From: Parachryseolinea silvisoli
Lineage (GTDB): Bacteria > Bacteroidota > Bacteroidia > Cytophagales > Cyclobacteriaceae
Assembly: GCF_021190955.1 (NCBI RefSeq)
Contig: NZ_JAIOAO010000001.1
Location: forward strand, 744,001 to 808,000
Direction of reading: 5' to 3'
Length of the DNA stretch: 64,000 nucleotides
The translations under genes were made by a program, and so were the position numbers. Positions 26,166-33,987 of the stretch are shown here, one piece after another; positions within the stretch are counted from its first letter, which is position 1, and every line of letters starts with the position of its first letter. The notes beneath the pieces were generated by a model that was given only the letters and a program-made list of their open reading frames with translations, did no database searches and was not told where the DNA came from.

Positions 26166-26954
26166 TTATATCGTGATCAAAGTTCCTTCTGTTTCGCTGC
26201 CGGTATTTTTGAGCAGGTCTGATGCCTCACCGATCAGCACTTCTTTTACGCCGGTTTGAATCGCCGCATAAGCATTTTCCAATTTCGGCAATATCCCGTC
26301 AGCAAACACGCCGGCCGGCAATAATTCTTCGTATTTACTTTTGGGTAAATGTCGTATGACGGTGCTCGGATCGTTTACATTGCGCAGCACACCCTTCTTT
26401 TCAAAGCAGAAGATCAGCCGCACATCAAACTGCTTGCACAACGCCACTGCCAGCACCGATGCAATCGTATCGGCATTGGTGTTGAGTATAGCGCCCTCGG
26501 CGTGCGTCAGCGGTGCAAACACCGGCACAATGCCCGCGTTCAGCAACGTACTTAGGAAGTTTACATTTACCCCCTCCGGCGTGATGTCACCCACGAAGCC
26601 GTAGTCTACATCTTTCACCGGACGGCGTACAGCCCGGATTGTGTTGCCGTCCGCACCGGTTAAACCAATGCCATTCGTACCCAGTTTCTGCAGCGTCGCC
26701 ACGATGTGTTTGTTGACCAAACCACCGTATACCATCGTCACCACGTCGAGTGTCGCCGCGTCCGTAATGCGCCGGCCGTTGACATACTTCGACTCGATAC
26801 CCAGGCTGTCGCCGATCTTGGTGGCGATCTTACCGCCACCGTGGATGAGGATCTTCGGCTCGCGTATCGCGGCAAAGTCTTGCAGAAATGCGCTCAGTGC
26901 CGGAGGGTTGTCCAGTACGTTGCCGCCGATCTTGATGATAAAAAGTTTGCTCAT
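26166..26954 (-). CDS. argB: Acetylglutamate kinase (acylglutamate kinase)
   Basis: Phosphorylates N-acylglutamate. It is a 262-residue amino acid kinase-fold enzyme with the N-terminal LFIIKIGGNVLDNP, ILIHGGGKIATKIGDSLG, GIGLTGADGNTIRA and the ATP-binding GILPKLENAYAAIQTGVKEV. The ATG at 26954 is chosen because it overlaps the TGA of the upstream carbamoyltransferase (ATGA), and residues before it in the longer frame are not family-like. There is no N-terminal helix of the arginine-sensitive kind, so feedback inhibition is not obvious. Confidence 0.94.
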   Translation of the reverse strand: MSKLFIIKIGGNVLDNPPALSAFLQDFAAIREPKILIHGGGKIATKIGDSLGIESKYVNGRRITDAATLDVVTMVYGGLVNKHIVATLQKLGTNGIGLTGADGNTIRAVRRPVKDVDYGFVGDITPEGVNVNFLSTLLNAGIVPVFAPLTHAEGAILNTNADTIASVLAVALCKQFDVRLIFCFEKKGVLRNVNDPSTVIRHLPKSKYEELLPAGVFADGILPKLENAYAAIQTGVKEVLIGEASDLLKNTGSETEGTLITI

Positions 26955-27904
26955 TTGTTGCCGAGTAATTCGCCGATCACCGCCTGCGCCGCCCATACGC
27001 GGTTCGACGCCTGTTGCGTAACGATGCTGTTGGCACTGTCGAGAATCTCGTCGCTTAACTCCACGTTACGGCGCACCGGCAGACAGTGCATAACCCGCGC
27101 GTTGTTGGTAGACTCCAGCTTCTTCGCCGTCAGCATCCAGGCCGGGTCGTTGTTATAAATGCGGCCATAATCGGTATAGGTACTCCAGTTCTTCACATAG
27201 ACAAAGTCTGCACCGTGCAACGCTTTATCCTGGTTCGGCTCGTAGGTTGCGCCGTTGGTAAACTTCTCGTCCAGTTCGTAGTCTTCCGGATGGGTAATGA
27301 CGAAGTCCGCCTTGCCCCACGCGTTCACCCACTGTGCAAAGCTGTTGGCTACACACTGCGGCAACGCCTTTACATGCGGCGCCCAGGTCAGCACAATGCG
27401 CGGACGACGTTGCTCGCGGAAGGTCTCCTGAATGGTAATGATATCGGTGAGACTCTGCAACGGGTGCAGCGTAGCGCTCTCCAGACTCAACACCGGTATG
27501 CCAGCGTACTTCATGAATTGCTGGATATAGAGCTCGCTGTAATCGTCCACTTTGTTTTGCAGCGACGGAAACGTGCGGATCCCCAGTACATCGAAGTACT
27601 TGCCCAGGATCGGAGCCGCATCTTTTACGTGCTCCACGGTGTTTCCGCTCATAATAGCTTCGTCTTCGAACTCCAGCGCCCAGCCGTCCTGGCCTACGTT
27701 AAACACAATCACCTTCATGCCGAGATTCTCGGCGGCAATCTGTGTGCTTAACCGGGTACGCATGCTGGGGTTGAGGAACAGCAGGCCCAGGCGCTTGCCG
27801 GCGCCTAACGTCTGGCTTTTGAGCGCTTCCTTTTTAAAGGCCAGAGCCTTCGCTACGAGGGCGTCGATGTTGTCGACATCGGCTACGGAAATAAAGTTCT
27901 TCAT
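26951..27904 (-). CDS. argF': N-acylornithine carbamoyltransferase, probably N-succinylornithine type
   Basis: A 317-residue transcarbamylase of the AOTCase/SOTCase class, not the ordinary ornithine enzyme. The carbamoyl-phosphate loop is FLNPSMRTRLSTQ (residues 43-55). Later blocks are LESATLHPLQSLTDIITIQE and VMHCLPVRRNVELSDEI. The 80s loop reads MSGNTVEH with Val90 where Xanthomonas AOTCase has Glu92 and Bacteroides fragilis SOTCase has Pro90. Published mutants show that replacing this Glu by Pro, Ser, Val or Ala turns AOTCase into SOTCase, so N-succinyl-L-ornithine is the likelier substrate. It overlaps both neighbours by 4 bases. Confidence 0.92.
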   Translation of the reverse strand: MKNFISVADVDNIDALVAKALAFKKEALKSQTLGAGKRLGLLFLNPSMRTRLSTQIAAENLGMKVIVFNVGQDGWALEFEDEAIMSGNTVEHVKDAAPILGKYFDVLGIRTFPSLQNKVDDYSELYIQQFMKYAGIPVLSLESATLHPLQSLTDIITIQETFREQRRPRIVLTWAPHVKALPQCVANSFAQWVNAWGKADFVITHPEDYELDEKFTNGATYEPNQDKALHGADFVYVKNWSTYTDYGRIYNNDPAWMLTAKKLESTNNARVMHCLPVRRNVELSDEILDSANSIVTQQASNRVWAAQAVIGELLGNK

Positions 27905-29022
27905 TTCAGTTCTTCAGTCAGGGCAGTTAAAAATAGGTCGGCTTCCGTGCGGCTCAGCGTCAGCGACGGCAACAACCGGATGGTGTTGGGCTTGGCTTCG
28001 CCGGTAAAGATCTTGTGTTTGTGCAGCAGGTCGGTACGTACCGTGGCTTTGTCATCGGGCAGGTCGAAACCGATCATCAGACCGCGACCACGCACGTCTT
28101 TTAACGTCGGCATAGCCTTGAGCTTTTCAATCCAGTAGTTGCCTTGCACCGCCGCGTTTTCGATGAGCTTCTCCCGCTCGATCACTTCCAGCACAGCCAA
28201 TCCGGCGATCGACGCGAGGTAGTTGCCGCCGAACGTGGTACCGAGCATACCGCTCCAGGGCTTGATGTCCGGGTGAATAAACACGCCCCCGATCGGGAAG
28301 CCGTTGCCCATACCCTTTGCTGTTGTGATGACATGGGGCCGTATACCCGCGTGCTGGTGCGCAAAGAATTTACCGCTGCGGCCGTAGCCACTTTGAATTT
28401 CATCCAGAATAAAGATCGTACCGTTTTCCTGACACTTGCGCTCCAGGAATTGCAGAAAGGCATCGTTCGGCAATTGAATGCCTCCCACGCCCTGAATACC
28501 TTCAATGATCACTGCTGCCACCGTGTTGTCCAACGCCGCGGTGAAAGCAGCCTCATCATTCATCGGCACAAACACAATCTCGTGGTTAGCGTTGAATGGC
28601 GCGACGATTTTCGGATTGTCCGTAGCGGCTACAGCACCGGAAGTACGACCGTGAAACGCCTTCTTAAAAGCGATCACTTTCTTGCGGCCGGTCACAAACG
28701 ACGCCAGCTTCAGCGCATTCTCATTAGCCTCGGCACCGGAGTTACACAAGAAGAGCTGATAGTCGGGATAGCCCGAAACAACACCCAGCTTCTCGGCAAA
28801 CTGCTCCTGCTGCGGGTTGCGCACGCTGTTGGAGTAAAATGCAATCTTGCTGAGCTGATCCGTCAGCGCTTTGACATAATACGGATGCGAGTGGCCGATC
28901 GAGATCACGGCGTGGCCGCCGTACAGGTCTAAATATTTCTGCCCTTTGTCATCCCATAACCAGGAACCCTCAGCCTTGGCCGGTGTGATGTTAAACAAGG
29001 GGTATACATCAAATAATTTCAT
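27901..29022 (-). CDS. argD: Acetylornithine/succinylornithine aminotransferase
   Basis: A class III PLP-dependent aminotransferase of 373 aa, making N-acylornithine from the semialdehyde with glutamate as donor. Motifs: NSGAEANENALKLA (phosphate binding), FHGRTSGAVAATD, the EGIQGVGGI strand, FILDEIQSGYGRSGKFFAHQ with the PLP-contacting Asp, and TTAKGMGNGFPIGG with the Schiff-base Lys. The start overlaps nothing upstream (39-base gap to argC); the stop overlaps the carbamoyltransferase start (ATGA). Confidence 0.95.
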   Translation of the reverse strand: MKLFDVYPLFNITPAKAEGSWLWDDKGQKYLDLYGGHAVISIGHSHPYYVKALTDQLSKIAFYSNSVRNPQQEQFAEKLGVVSGYPDYQLFLCNSGAEANENALKLASFVTGRKKVIAFKKAFHGRTSGAVAATDNPKIVAPFNANHEIVFVPMNDEAAFTAALDNTVAAVIIEGIQGVGGIQLPNDAFLQFLERKCQENGTIFILDEIQSGYGRSGKFFAHQHAGIRPHVITTAKGMGNGFPIGGVFIHPDIKPWSGMLGTTFGGNYLASIAGLAVLEVIEREKLIENAAVQGNYWIEKLKAMPTLKDVRGRGLMIGFDLPDDKATVRTDLLHKHKIFTGEAKPNTIRLLPSLTLSRTEADLFLTALTEELK

Positions 29023-29061
29023 GACACAGTAAGAAGTAAGGAGGTAAGTGAAGTGTAGTCA

Positions 29062-30039
29062 TTAAAAGGCGATGCTCTTGAGCTTCAGCCCGGCCGTTTC
29101 TTCAAGGCCAAACAGCAGGTTCATGTTCTGCACCGCTTGTCCCGAAGCACCTTTCAACAGGTTGTCGATGGCGGTATGTACCACCACCTTGTCGCCCTCC
29201 TTCTCCAGGCCCACGAGGCATTTGTTGGTATTCACCACCTGCTTCATGTCCACCACGTCGTCGTACACGACGGTAAAAGGATGGTCCTGGTAAAAGTCGC
29301 GGTATACCTTCGTCACTTCTTCCAGCGACAACGCCGTCGAGATCACCGAGCTCACAAAGATGCCACGTGCAAAGTCGCCGCGCCACGGCACAAAGTTGAT
29401 GGCCGCGGCAAAGCCCGGCTGCAACTGGGCGACCGAGCGTTTGATCTCGCGCAAGTGCTGGTGCGTAAGCGTTTTATAGGCCGAGATGTTGTTGGCGCGC
29501 CACGTGAAGTGTGTGGTGTCTTGCAGCTTCTGCCCGGCGCCGGTAGAACCGGTAATACCCGTGGCATATACTTCGCCCAGCGCACCCGTCTTCGCGAGCG
29601 GCAGCAAGCCCAACTGGATGGCCGTTGCAAAACAACCGGGGTTGGCAATATTGGAAGCCTGGCGAATGGCATCGCGGTTCAGCTCGGGCAGACCGTACAC
29701 AAAGGTGCGATCTCCCACCGTCTCACCCAGGCGGAAGTCCTGGCTCAGGTCGATAATTTTGACACTGACCGGAAAAGGGTTTTCTTGTAAGAACTTCTTG
29801 CTCTCCCCGTGGCCCAGGCACAGGAAGACAACGTCTACCGTATGCGCCAGAGAGTCGGTAAAGGTCAGCTCGGTATCACCCCGCAGATCGGCATGCGCCG
29901 AATACAGTGGGTTGCCGGCGTTACTGCGACTGTGTACAAAAGTCAACTCTACCTGCGGGTGGTTCAACAGCAGGCGAATTGTCTCGCCGCCGGTATAGCC
30001 CGCACCGCCGACGATGCCCGCCTTGATCTTAGTGGCCAT
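29062..30039 (-). CDS. argC: N-acetyl-gamma-glutamyl-phosphate reductase
   Basis: A 325-residue NADPH-dependent reductase of acylglutamyl phosphate. It has the N-terminal Rossmann motif GIVGGAGYTGGETIRLL, VVFLCLGHGES, DLSQDFR and catalytic Cys136 in NPGCFATAIQLGLLPL. The Thr/Gly-rich TGSTGAGQKLQ block is typical. Its first 11 bases overlap the end of argG, pointing to translational coupling. Confidence 0.95.
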   Translation of the reverse strand: MATKIKAGIVGGAGYTGGETIRLLLNHPQVELTFVHSRSNAGNPLYSAHADLRGDTELTFTDSLAHTVDVVFLCLGHGESKKFLQENPFPVSVKIIDLSQDFRLGETVGDRTFVYGLPELNRDAIRQASNIANPGCFATAIQLGLLPLAKTGALGEVYATGITGSTGAGQKLQDTTHFTWRANNISAYKTLTHQHLREIKRSVAQLQPGFAAAINFVPWRGDFARGIFVSSVISTALSLEEVTKVYRDFYQDHPFTVVYDDVVDMKQVVNTNKCLVGLEKEGDKVVVHTAIDNLLKGASGQAVQNMNLLFGLEETAGLKLKSIAF

Positions 30040-31234
30040 CGACGTCTGCTTTTACCTGATGATAAATGGCTGTCTGGTTACCGAAAATCTTCGTGAAGCC
30101 AATCACGTCGTCGCCGGTCCAGCCAAGGTTCATCTCGCCGTACTTGCCGAACTTCGCCGACATCAGGTCGTATGCCGACTCGATGCCCAGCACCTGGTAG
30201 CGGTAGGGATGCAGTTGGATCTGCACCGTGCCGGTAACATGCTGTTGCGAGTTGGTCAGGAAGGCTTCGATGTCACGCATAATAGGGTCGAGGTACTGGC
30301 CTTCATGCAGCCAGTTGCCGTAGAACTGCGCCAGCTGGTCTTTCCAGCTCAGTTGCCATTTGGTGAGCACGTGTTTCTCGAGGGCGTGGTGGCCTTTCAG
30401 CACCAGCATGGGTGCTGCGGCTTCAAAACCCACGCGGCCTTTGATACCAATGATGGTATCGCCCACGTGTATATCGCGGCCAATGCCGTACGGGCCGGCA
30501 ATACCTTGCAGGTATTGAATGGCTTCCGTAGGATGCGCGAAGGCCTTGTCGTTTATTTTCTTCAGCTCGCCCTTCTCAAAGGCAAGTGTAACAGTCTCTG
30601 TACCGGTTTGGGTCACTTGCGTAGGCCATGCCTCTTCGGGCAGCGTACCGAGCGACTTCAACGTTTCTTTACCACCCACCGATGTACCCCAGATGCCTTT
30701 GTTGACCGAGTACATAGCTTTGGTAAAATTCATCTGCACACCTTTCGACTGCAGGTAAGCAATTTCCGCTTCGCGCGAAAGCTTCAGCTCGCGTATGGGG
30801 GTGATAATCTCGATGCCGGGCACGAGAATATTGAGGATCATATCAAAACGAACCTGGTCGTTGCCGGCGCCGGTGCTGCCGTGTGCTACGGCATCGGCCT
30901 TTACCTCGCGGGCGTAGGTGGCTACTGCCAGCGCCTGCGACATCCGCTCTGCGCTTACGCTGAGTGGATAGGTGTTGTTCTTCAGAATGTTGCCATACAC
31001 CAGGTAGCGTATAACCTTGTCGTAATAGTTGCGGGTCTCGTCGACGGTCTTGTGCGAAGCCACACCCAGCGTACGGGCGCGGGTCTCGATCTCCTGGATT
31101 TCCTGCTCGTTAAAACCACCCGTGTTCACGGTGATGGTGTGTACTTCAAATCCTTTTTCCTCGCCGAGGTACTTGACACAGTAAGAGGTATCCAATCCTC
31201 CGCTAAATGCTAATACGACTTTCTTTTTACTCAT
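30029..31234 (-). CDS. argG: Argininosuccinate synthase
   Basis: Joins citrulline and aspartate with ATP. At 401 aa it has the N-type ATP pyrophosphatase P-loop VVLAFSGGLDTSYCVKYL near the N-terminus, then AHGSTGAGNDQVRFD and TPIRELKLSRE. It is the second gene of the arginine operon, 83 bases after the GNAT gene. As citrulline is released from its acyl form by the ArgE-like enzyme three genes on, all late steps are in this transcript. Confidence 0.96.
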   Translation of the reverse strand: MSKKKVVLAFSGGLDTSYCVKYLGEEKGFEVHTITVNTGGFNEQEIQEIETRARTLGVASHKTVDETRNYYDKVIRYLVYGNILKNNTYPLSVSAERMSQALAVATYAREVKADAVAHGSTGAGNDQVRFDMILNILVPGIEIITPIRELKLSREAEIAYLQSKGVQMNFTKAMYSVNKGIWGTSVGGKETLKSLGTLPEEAWPTQVTQTGTETVTLAFEKGELKKINDKAFAHPTEAIQYLQGIAGPYGIGRDIHVGDTIIGIKGRVGFEAAAPMLVLKGHHALEKHVLTKWQLSWKDQLAQFYGNWLHEGQYLDPIMRDIEAFLTNSQQHVTGTVQIQLHPYRYQVLGIESAYDLMSAKFGKYGEMNLGWTGDDVIGFTKIFGNQTAIYHQVKADVDGH

Positions 31235-31317
31235 CTCTCCGGTTGAAGCGCCGTGGGCTTACAAGCTTTCGGCTGGTTATGTTAAAGTTTAAGGTTTCTA
31301 CGAAATAGTCTTCTTGC

Positions 31318-32130
31318 TTACCAGAAGAAGAAAAAGCTCAACAGCGACTTCCTGTCCTTGTTGTTGCCTTCGTCTTTCTTCTCATCCTTCTTACGGAACG
31401 ACTTCAGCAATACAAACTGCTTGAAGCGCATCCATCGCTCGAACAGCTTCACGTTGCCCTTGAACTCGCGGTGGCGGTGTGTGGTCACCAGCTCGCCTTC
31501 CGGCGTAACCACGGTCTCCGCCGCTTTGGGAGCTTCTGCCGCCTGCTCAGCAGTACGTCTTGCTTCAGCCTCCTTCAGTTTAGCCTCAGCCTCAGCCGGG
31601 TCGAACAGCATCGCTGTACACATACAGTTTTTGCGACCCTTGCTCATCAGGATCTCGTAGTTCACACAGCTTTGGCAGCCTTTCCAGAATTCCTCGTCGG
31701 TGGTGAGCTCCGAATAGGTTACGGGCTCGTAGCCAAGATCAGAGTTGATCTTCATCACGGCCAGGCCGGTCGTCAGACCAAAGATCTTCGCATCGGGATA
31801 TTTCTTGCGAGACAGCGCAAACACCGCACGTTTGATGTCGGTGGCAACACCCGTCTTCCGGAACGGAGGTGATACGATCAGGCCCGAGTTGGCCACGTAC
31901 TTCCCGTGCTGCCATTCTTCAATGTAACAGAAACCAGCCCATGTACCATCCGGCGCAAGGGCAATAACGGCCTTGCCCTCCTCCATTTTCTTAGCGATGT
32001 AGTCCGGCGAGCGCTTGGCGATACCCGTGCCACGTGCCTTGGCAGACTCGGCCATCTCCGTAACGATCGTCTCTGCGTAGTGTTTGTCGTCTGCTGTTGC
32101 CAGTCGGACAATGAGATTATGCTTTTCCAA
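31318..32130 (-). CDS. GNAT acyltransferase, putative acylglutamate synthase of the arg operon
   Basis: A 270-residue protein and first gene of the operon. Residues 1-185 form a GNAT domain: VRLATADDKHYAETIVTEMA, AVIALAPDGTWAGFCYIEEW, and the acetyl-CoA loop SPPFRKTGVATDIKRAVF. Cysteines cluster in WKGCQSCVNYEIL and RKNCMCTAML. A Glu/Ala-rich coiled-coil-like segment (185-215) follows, then a basic tail ending LLSFFFFW. Position suggests it makes N-acylglutamate, a step otherwise missing here. Translation must start at TTG (32130), because an in-frame TAA lies 15 bases upstream and no early ATG exists. A weak start downstream of an attenuator fits tight control. Confidence 0.75.
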   Translation of the reverse strand: MEKHNLIVRLATADDKHYAETIVTEMAESAKARGTGIAKRSPDYIAKKMEEGKAVIALAPDGTWAGFCYIEEWQHGKYVANSGLIVSPPFRKTGVATDIKRAVFALSRKKYPDAKIFGLTTGLAVMKINSDLGYEPVTYSELTTDEEFWKGCQSCVNYEILMSKGRKNCMCTAMLFDPAEAEAKLKEAEARRTAEQAAEAPKAAETVVTPEGELVTTHRHREFKGNVKLFERWMRFKQFVLLKSFRKKDEKKDEGNNKDRKSLLSFFFFW

Positions 32131-32168
32131 AGTGATTGCGAATTAAAATTTGAATGATGAAAACACCA

Positions 32169-32198
32169 GTGCCTTAAAAGCACGTGCCTAAAAGCACG
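32169..32198 (-). promoter_or_regulatory. Two tandem small hairpins in the arg leader
   Basis: Two adjacent near-copies of GTGC-(loop)-GCAC: CGTGC/GCACG at 32183-32198 with a TTTTAG loop, and GTGC/GCAC at 32169-32183 with a TTTTAAG loop (minus strand). They lie between the larger hairpin and the GNAT start and may form the terminator/antiterminator side of an attenuator. Mechanism inferred only. Confidence 0.4.
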
Positions 32199-32203
32199 AA
32201 AGG

Positions 32204-32224
32204 CGTGATATCCCGGACATCACG
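32204..32224 (-). promoter_or_regulatory. Attenuator-type hairpin after the arginine leader peptide
   Basis: On the minus strand CGTGATGTC pairs with GATATCACG (9 bp, one G-U) around a CGG loop, followed by CCTTTCGTGCTTTT. It begins 31 bases after the leader-peptide stop codon. The GTCCGGG of this stem is also partly complementary, with one bulge, to CCCCGAC inside the leader ORF, which would give an alternative fold. Confidence 0.5.
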
Positions 32225-32255
32225 TCTATCAACTAAATGTTGTGTGATGGAGGTA

Positions 32256-32300
32256 TCAGATCCGCGCGAAGCGTACGGGTCGGGGTCGTCTGGTCACCAT
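32256..32300 (-). CDS. Arginine-rich leader peptide of the arg operon
   Basis: A 45-base ORF, ATG to TGA, encoding MVTRRPRPVRFARI: five Arg in 14 residues. The codons are AGA, CGA, CGA, CGC and CGG, and AGA and CGA look uncommon in nearby genes. It lies 126 bases before the first arginine gene, on the same strand, downstream of a consensus promoter and upstream of a stable hairpin. This is the arrangement of amino-acid attenuator leaders (as in trp or his operons). A ribosome stalling at Arg codons when charged tRNA-Arg is scarce would change folding of the following RNA. No strong ribosome binding site precedes it, normal for this phylum. Confidence 0.65.
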   Translation of the reverse strand: MVTRRPRPVRFARI

Positions 32301-32457
32301 GCAGACAGTGTTTAAGAACCGGAATGTTCTTGAAGATTGGAGAGCAGCCTTGGCCGCAGATACTATGGTGAACAATGTTTTCAATTTCTTATCAATCGTT
32401 AAGTGTGAACGTTAGATGAAACCCATTCAGTTTTTATTTATTTGTTATTCGTAAATG
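32301..32457 (-). other. 5' untranslated leader of the arg operon
   Basis: About 150 bases between the promoter and the leader peptide. It contains a hairpin AAGAAC/GTTCTT (32312-32329, 6-base loop) close to the leader-peptide start. No other ORF was recognised. Confidence 0.4.
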
Positions 32458-32491
32458 CAAAATTAAACGGAAAAGTTTGGTTTATGGCAAA
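32458..32491 (-). promoter_or_regulatory. Promoter of the arginine operon
   Basis: Minus strand: TTTG (32491-32488), 22-base spacer, TAATTTTG (32465-32458), an exact -7 box with a slightly long spacer. Transcription would start near 32450 and read through the Arg-rich leader ORF. No ArgR-box palindrome was recognised around it by eye. Confidence 0.6.
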
Positions 32492-32587
32492 CTTTTACGG
32501 GTCAAACTTTAAAATTATTTTTACACCTAACAAGGGATCGGTTGGAATCGCCCCCAATTACCCAAAAACTTGTTTACTCTGAGGAAA

Positions 32588-32622
32588 AAAAAGCCGTCTG
32601 CAGCTAACTGAGACGGCTTTCA
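32588..32622 (-). terminator. Terminator of the porP/sprF-like gene
   Basis: AAAGCCGTCT / AGACGGCTTT arms with an 11-base loop; on the minus strand the stem is followed by TTTTTTCC. It lies 10 bases after the stop codon. Confidence 0.9.
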
Positions 32623-32631
32623 CAAAAGTCT

Positions 32632-33675
32632 TTAAAAATCCGGGCACGGAATCATCAGTTTGTCCTTCGGCGGCTTCCGCGGGTTCCGCATCGGCCACGT
32701 GTACACAAGACTAAATTCATGCGCTCCGCCACTCCCGGTGCCAAGCTTCGAAATCGTATAGTCATAACTGTAACCAATGTTGATCGCATCCTTCGCGCCA
32801 ATCTGCGTAAAGCCGATCAGCAACACGATCGATTCGTTGTTCACCGCGTCACCCACCTTCTTGAAGGGCACGCCGCGGTACCACGTACCGAGCACCAGCG
32901 GCTCAAAGGTGAAATACAAGCCGAGGTCCATTTGGTCCCATTCGCCCTGGTGGCGATACTGAAACGCCGGCGAAATACTGCGCTCGGCCTTGCGGGCATA
33001 TACGCCCGAGCCGGTTGTGCCGGGCTTCATAAAGAACTTGAAGCCACCGTGCAGCGACAACTTCACGGGCAGCTTGCTTTCTTCACCGATCAGGCTTTGA
33101 TTCGGTTGGGTCAGGTGCCATGCCGACACACCCAGCCAGGCGCTCTTGGTGAAGAATACACCGCCGAACGACAGGTCTACAAACGTCCTCGCAGATTGTG
33201 TCTTGAAGGTCTCCGCGGTTTGCTGGCTGATGAGCTGACCGGTGTTGGGGTCATACTGGTCGCCAAAGGTGAGCTTATCGAAGTTTACGTCGCGGTTAAA
33301 AATACCGATCTGCACACCCGGCCGGAAGCCCAGCTCTTTGGTGATCGATAGCTCGTACGAATATTGCAGGCCCAGGCTCAGCGACCGGAGGCCGGCAAGC
33401 CCTTCGCGGTCCTGCGATAAGATCACCCCGATCCCGCTGTTGTAGTCTTCGATAAAGTAGTCGAAGTACGCCGACAAGGTGGTGAAGTTGGCATCGATGG
33501 AGGGCCACTGGTTGCGGTAGTTCAGGCCCGCACGGGCCTGGTTGGTGCCTCCCGCCAGGGCCGGGTTCAGGTAAAGGGGGGCAGCATAAAACTGAGAAAA
33601 TTGGGGGTCCTGAGCAGTTACCGCACCTTCCAACACCAGTATTAACGCGCACGAGAGCAGGATGATCCTGTACAT
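32632..33675 (-). CDS. PorP/SprF family type IX secretion outer-membrane protein
   Basis: A 347-residue beta-barrel-like protein: signal peptide ending VTAQD, then the family hallmark DPQFSQFYAAPLYLNPALAG and LNYRNQWP, with alternating amphipathic strands and a typical late DAINIGYSYDYTIS block. PorP/SprF proteins tether or help translocate type B T9SS cargo such as SprB adhesin. The next gene, divergent and 312 bases away, encodes exactly such a cargo. The ATG at 33675 gives a normal signal peptide; the longer frame does not. Confidence 0.93.
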   Translation of the reverse strand: MYRIILLSCALILVLEGAVTAQDPQFSQFYAAPLYLNPALAGGTNQARAGLNYRNQWPSIDANFTTLSAYFDYFIEDYNSGIGVILSQDREGLAGLRSLSLGLQYSYELSITKELGFRPGVQIGIFNRDVNFDKLTFGDQYDPNTGQLISQQTAETFKTQSARTFVDLSFGGVFFTKSAWLGVSAWHLTQPNQSLIGEESKLPVKLSLHGGFKFFMKPGTTGSGVYARKAERSISPAFQYRHQGEWDQMDLGLYFTFEPLVLGTWYRGVPFKKVGDAVNNESIVLLIGFTQIGAKDAINIGYSYDYTISKLGTGSGGAHEFSLVYTWPMRNPRKPPKDKLMIPCPDF

Positions 33676-33987
33676 TAAAAACGTTCTTTTTAGAGTAAGC
33701 ACTTGAGGCAAATTAATGAAAAGTTATCCGTTATCCCTTACAGGTTAACCGTTAATTGTTGACTACCGGCGGGAAAAGCCGACACCAGGACGTTTCATCA
33801 GACCCAAAACGCCACCCGGAAACTCACCTTCCCGACCCGACAGCCAACCGGCGGTAATCCCGGTAAGCGCATTTCCATTAACGCATTATTTAACCCAAAT
33901 TGTATACTTTAAAACAACTTGAGCGTTTTACATTTGACAATTTATTGTACCCCTTTGTAAGTTCGAACCCTTCAAAATCTGAGGAAC
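33676..33987. other. Divergent intergenic region with promoter box for the giant surface protein
   Basis: It holds TACATTTG (33929-33936), an exact TAnnTTTG box on the plus strand 51 bases before the GTG start of the downstream gene. No clear box for the PorP gene was found. The stretch 33740-33870 is GC-rich and without an ORF I would support. Confidence 0.45.

Noticed and set aside
30014-31213. 399-codon plus-strand open frame opposite argG
   Set aside because: argG is unmistakable on the minus strand; the opposite frame matches no family and has no promoter.
33955-33975. GTTCGAACCC resembling a tRNA T-loop
   Set aside because: No acceptor stem or anticodon arm can be formed around it, and it lies in the leader of the giant surface gene.
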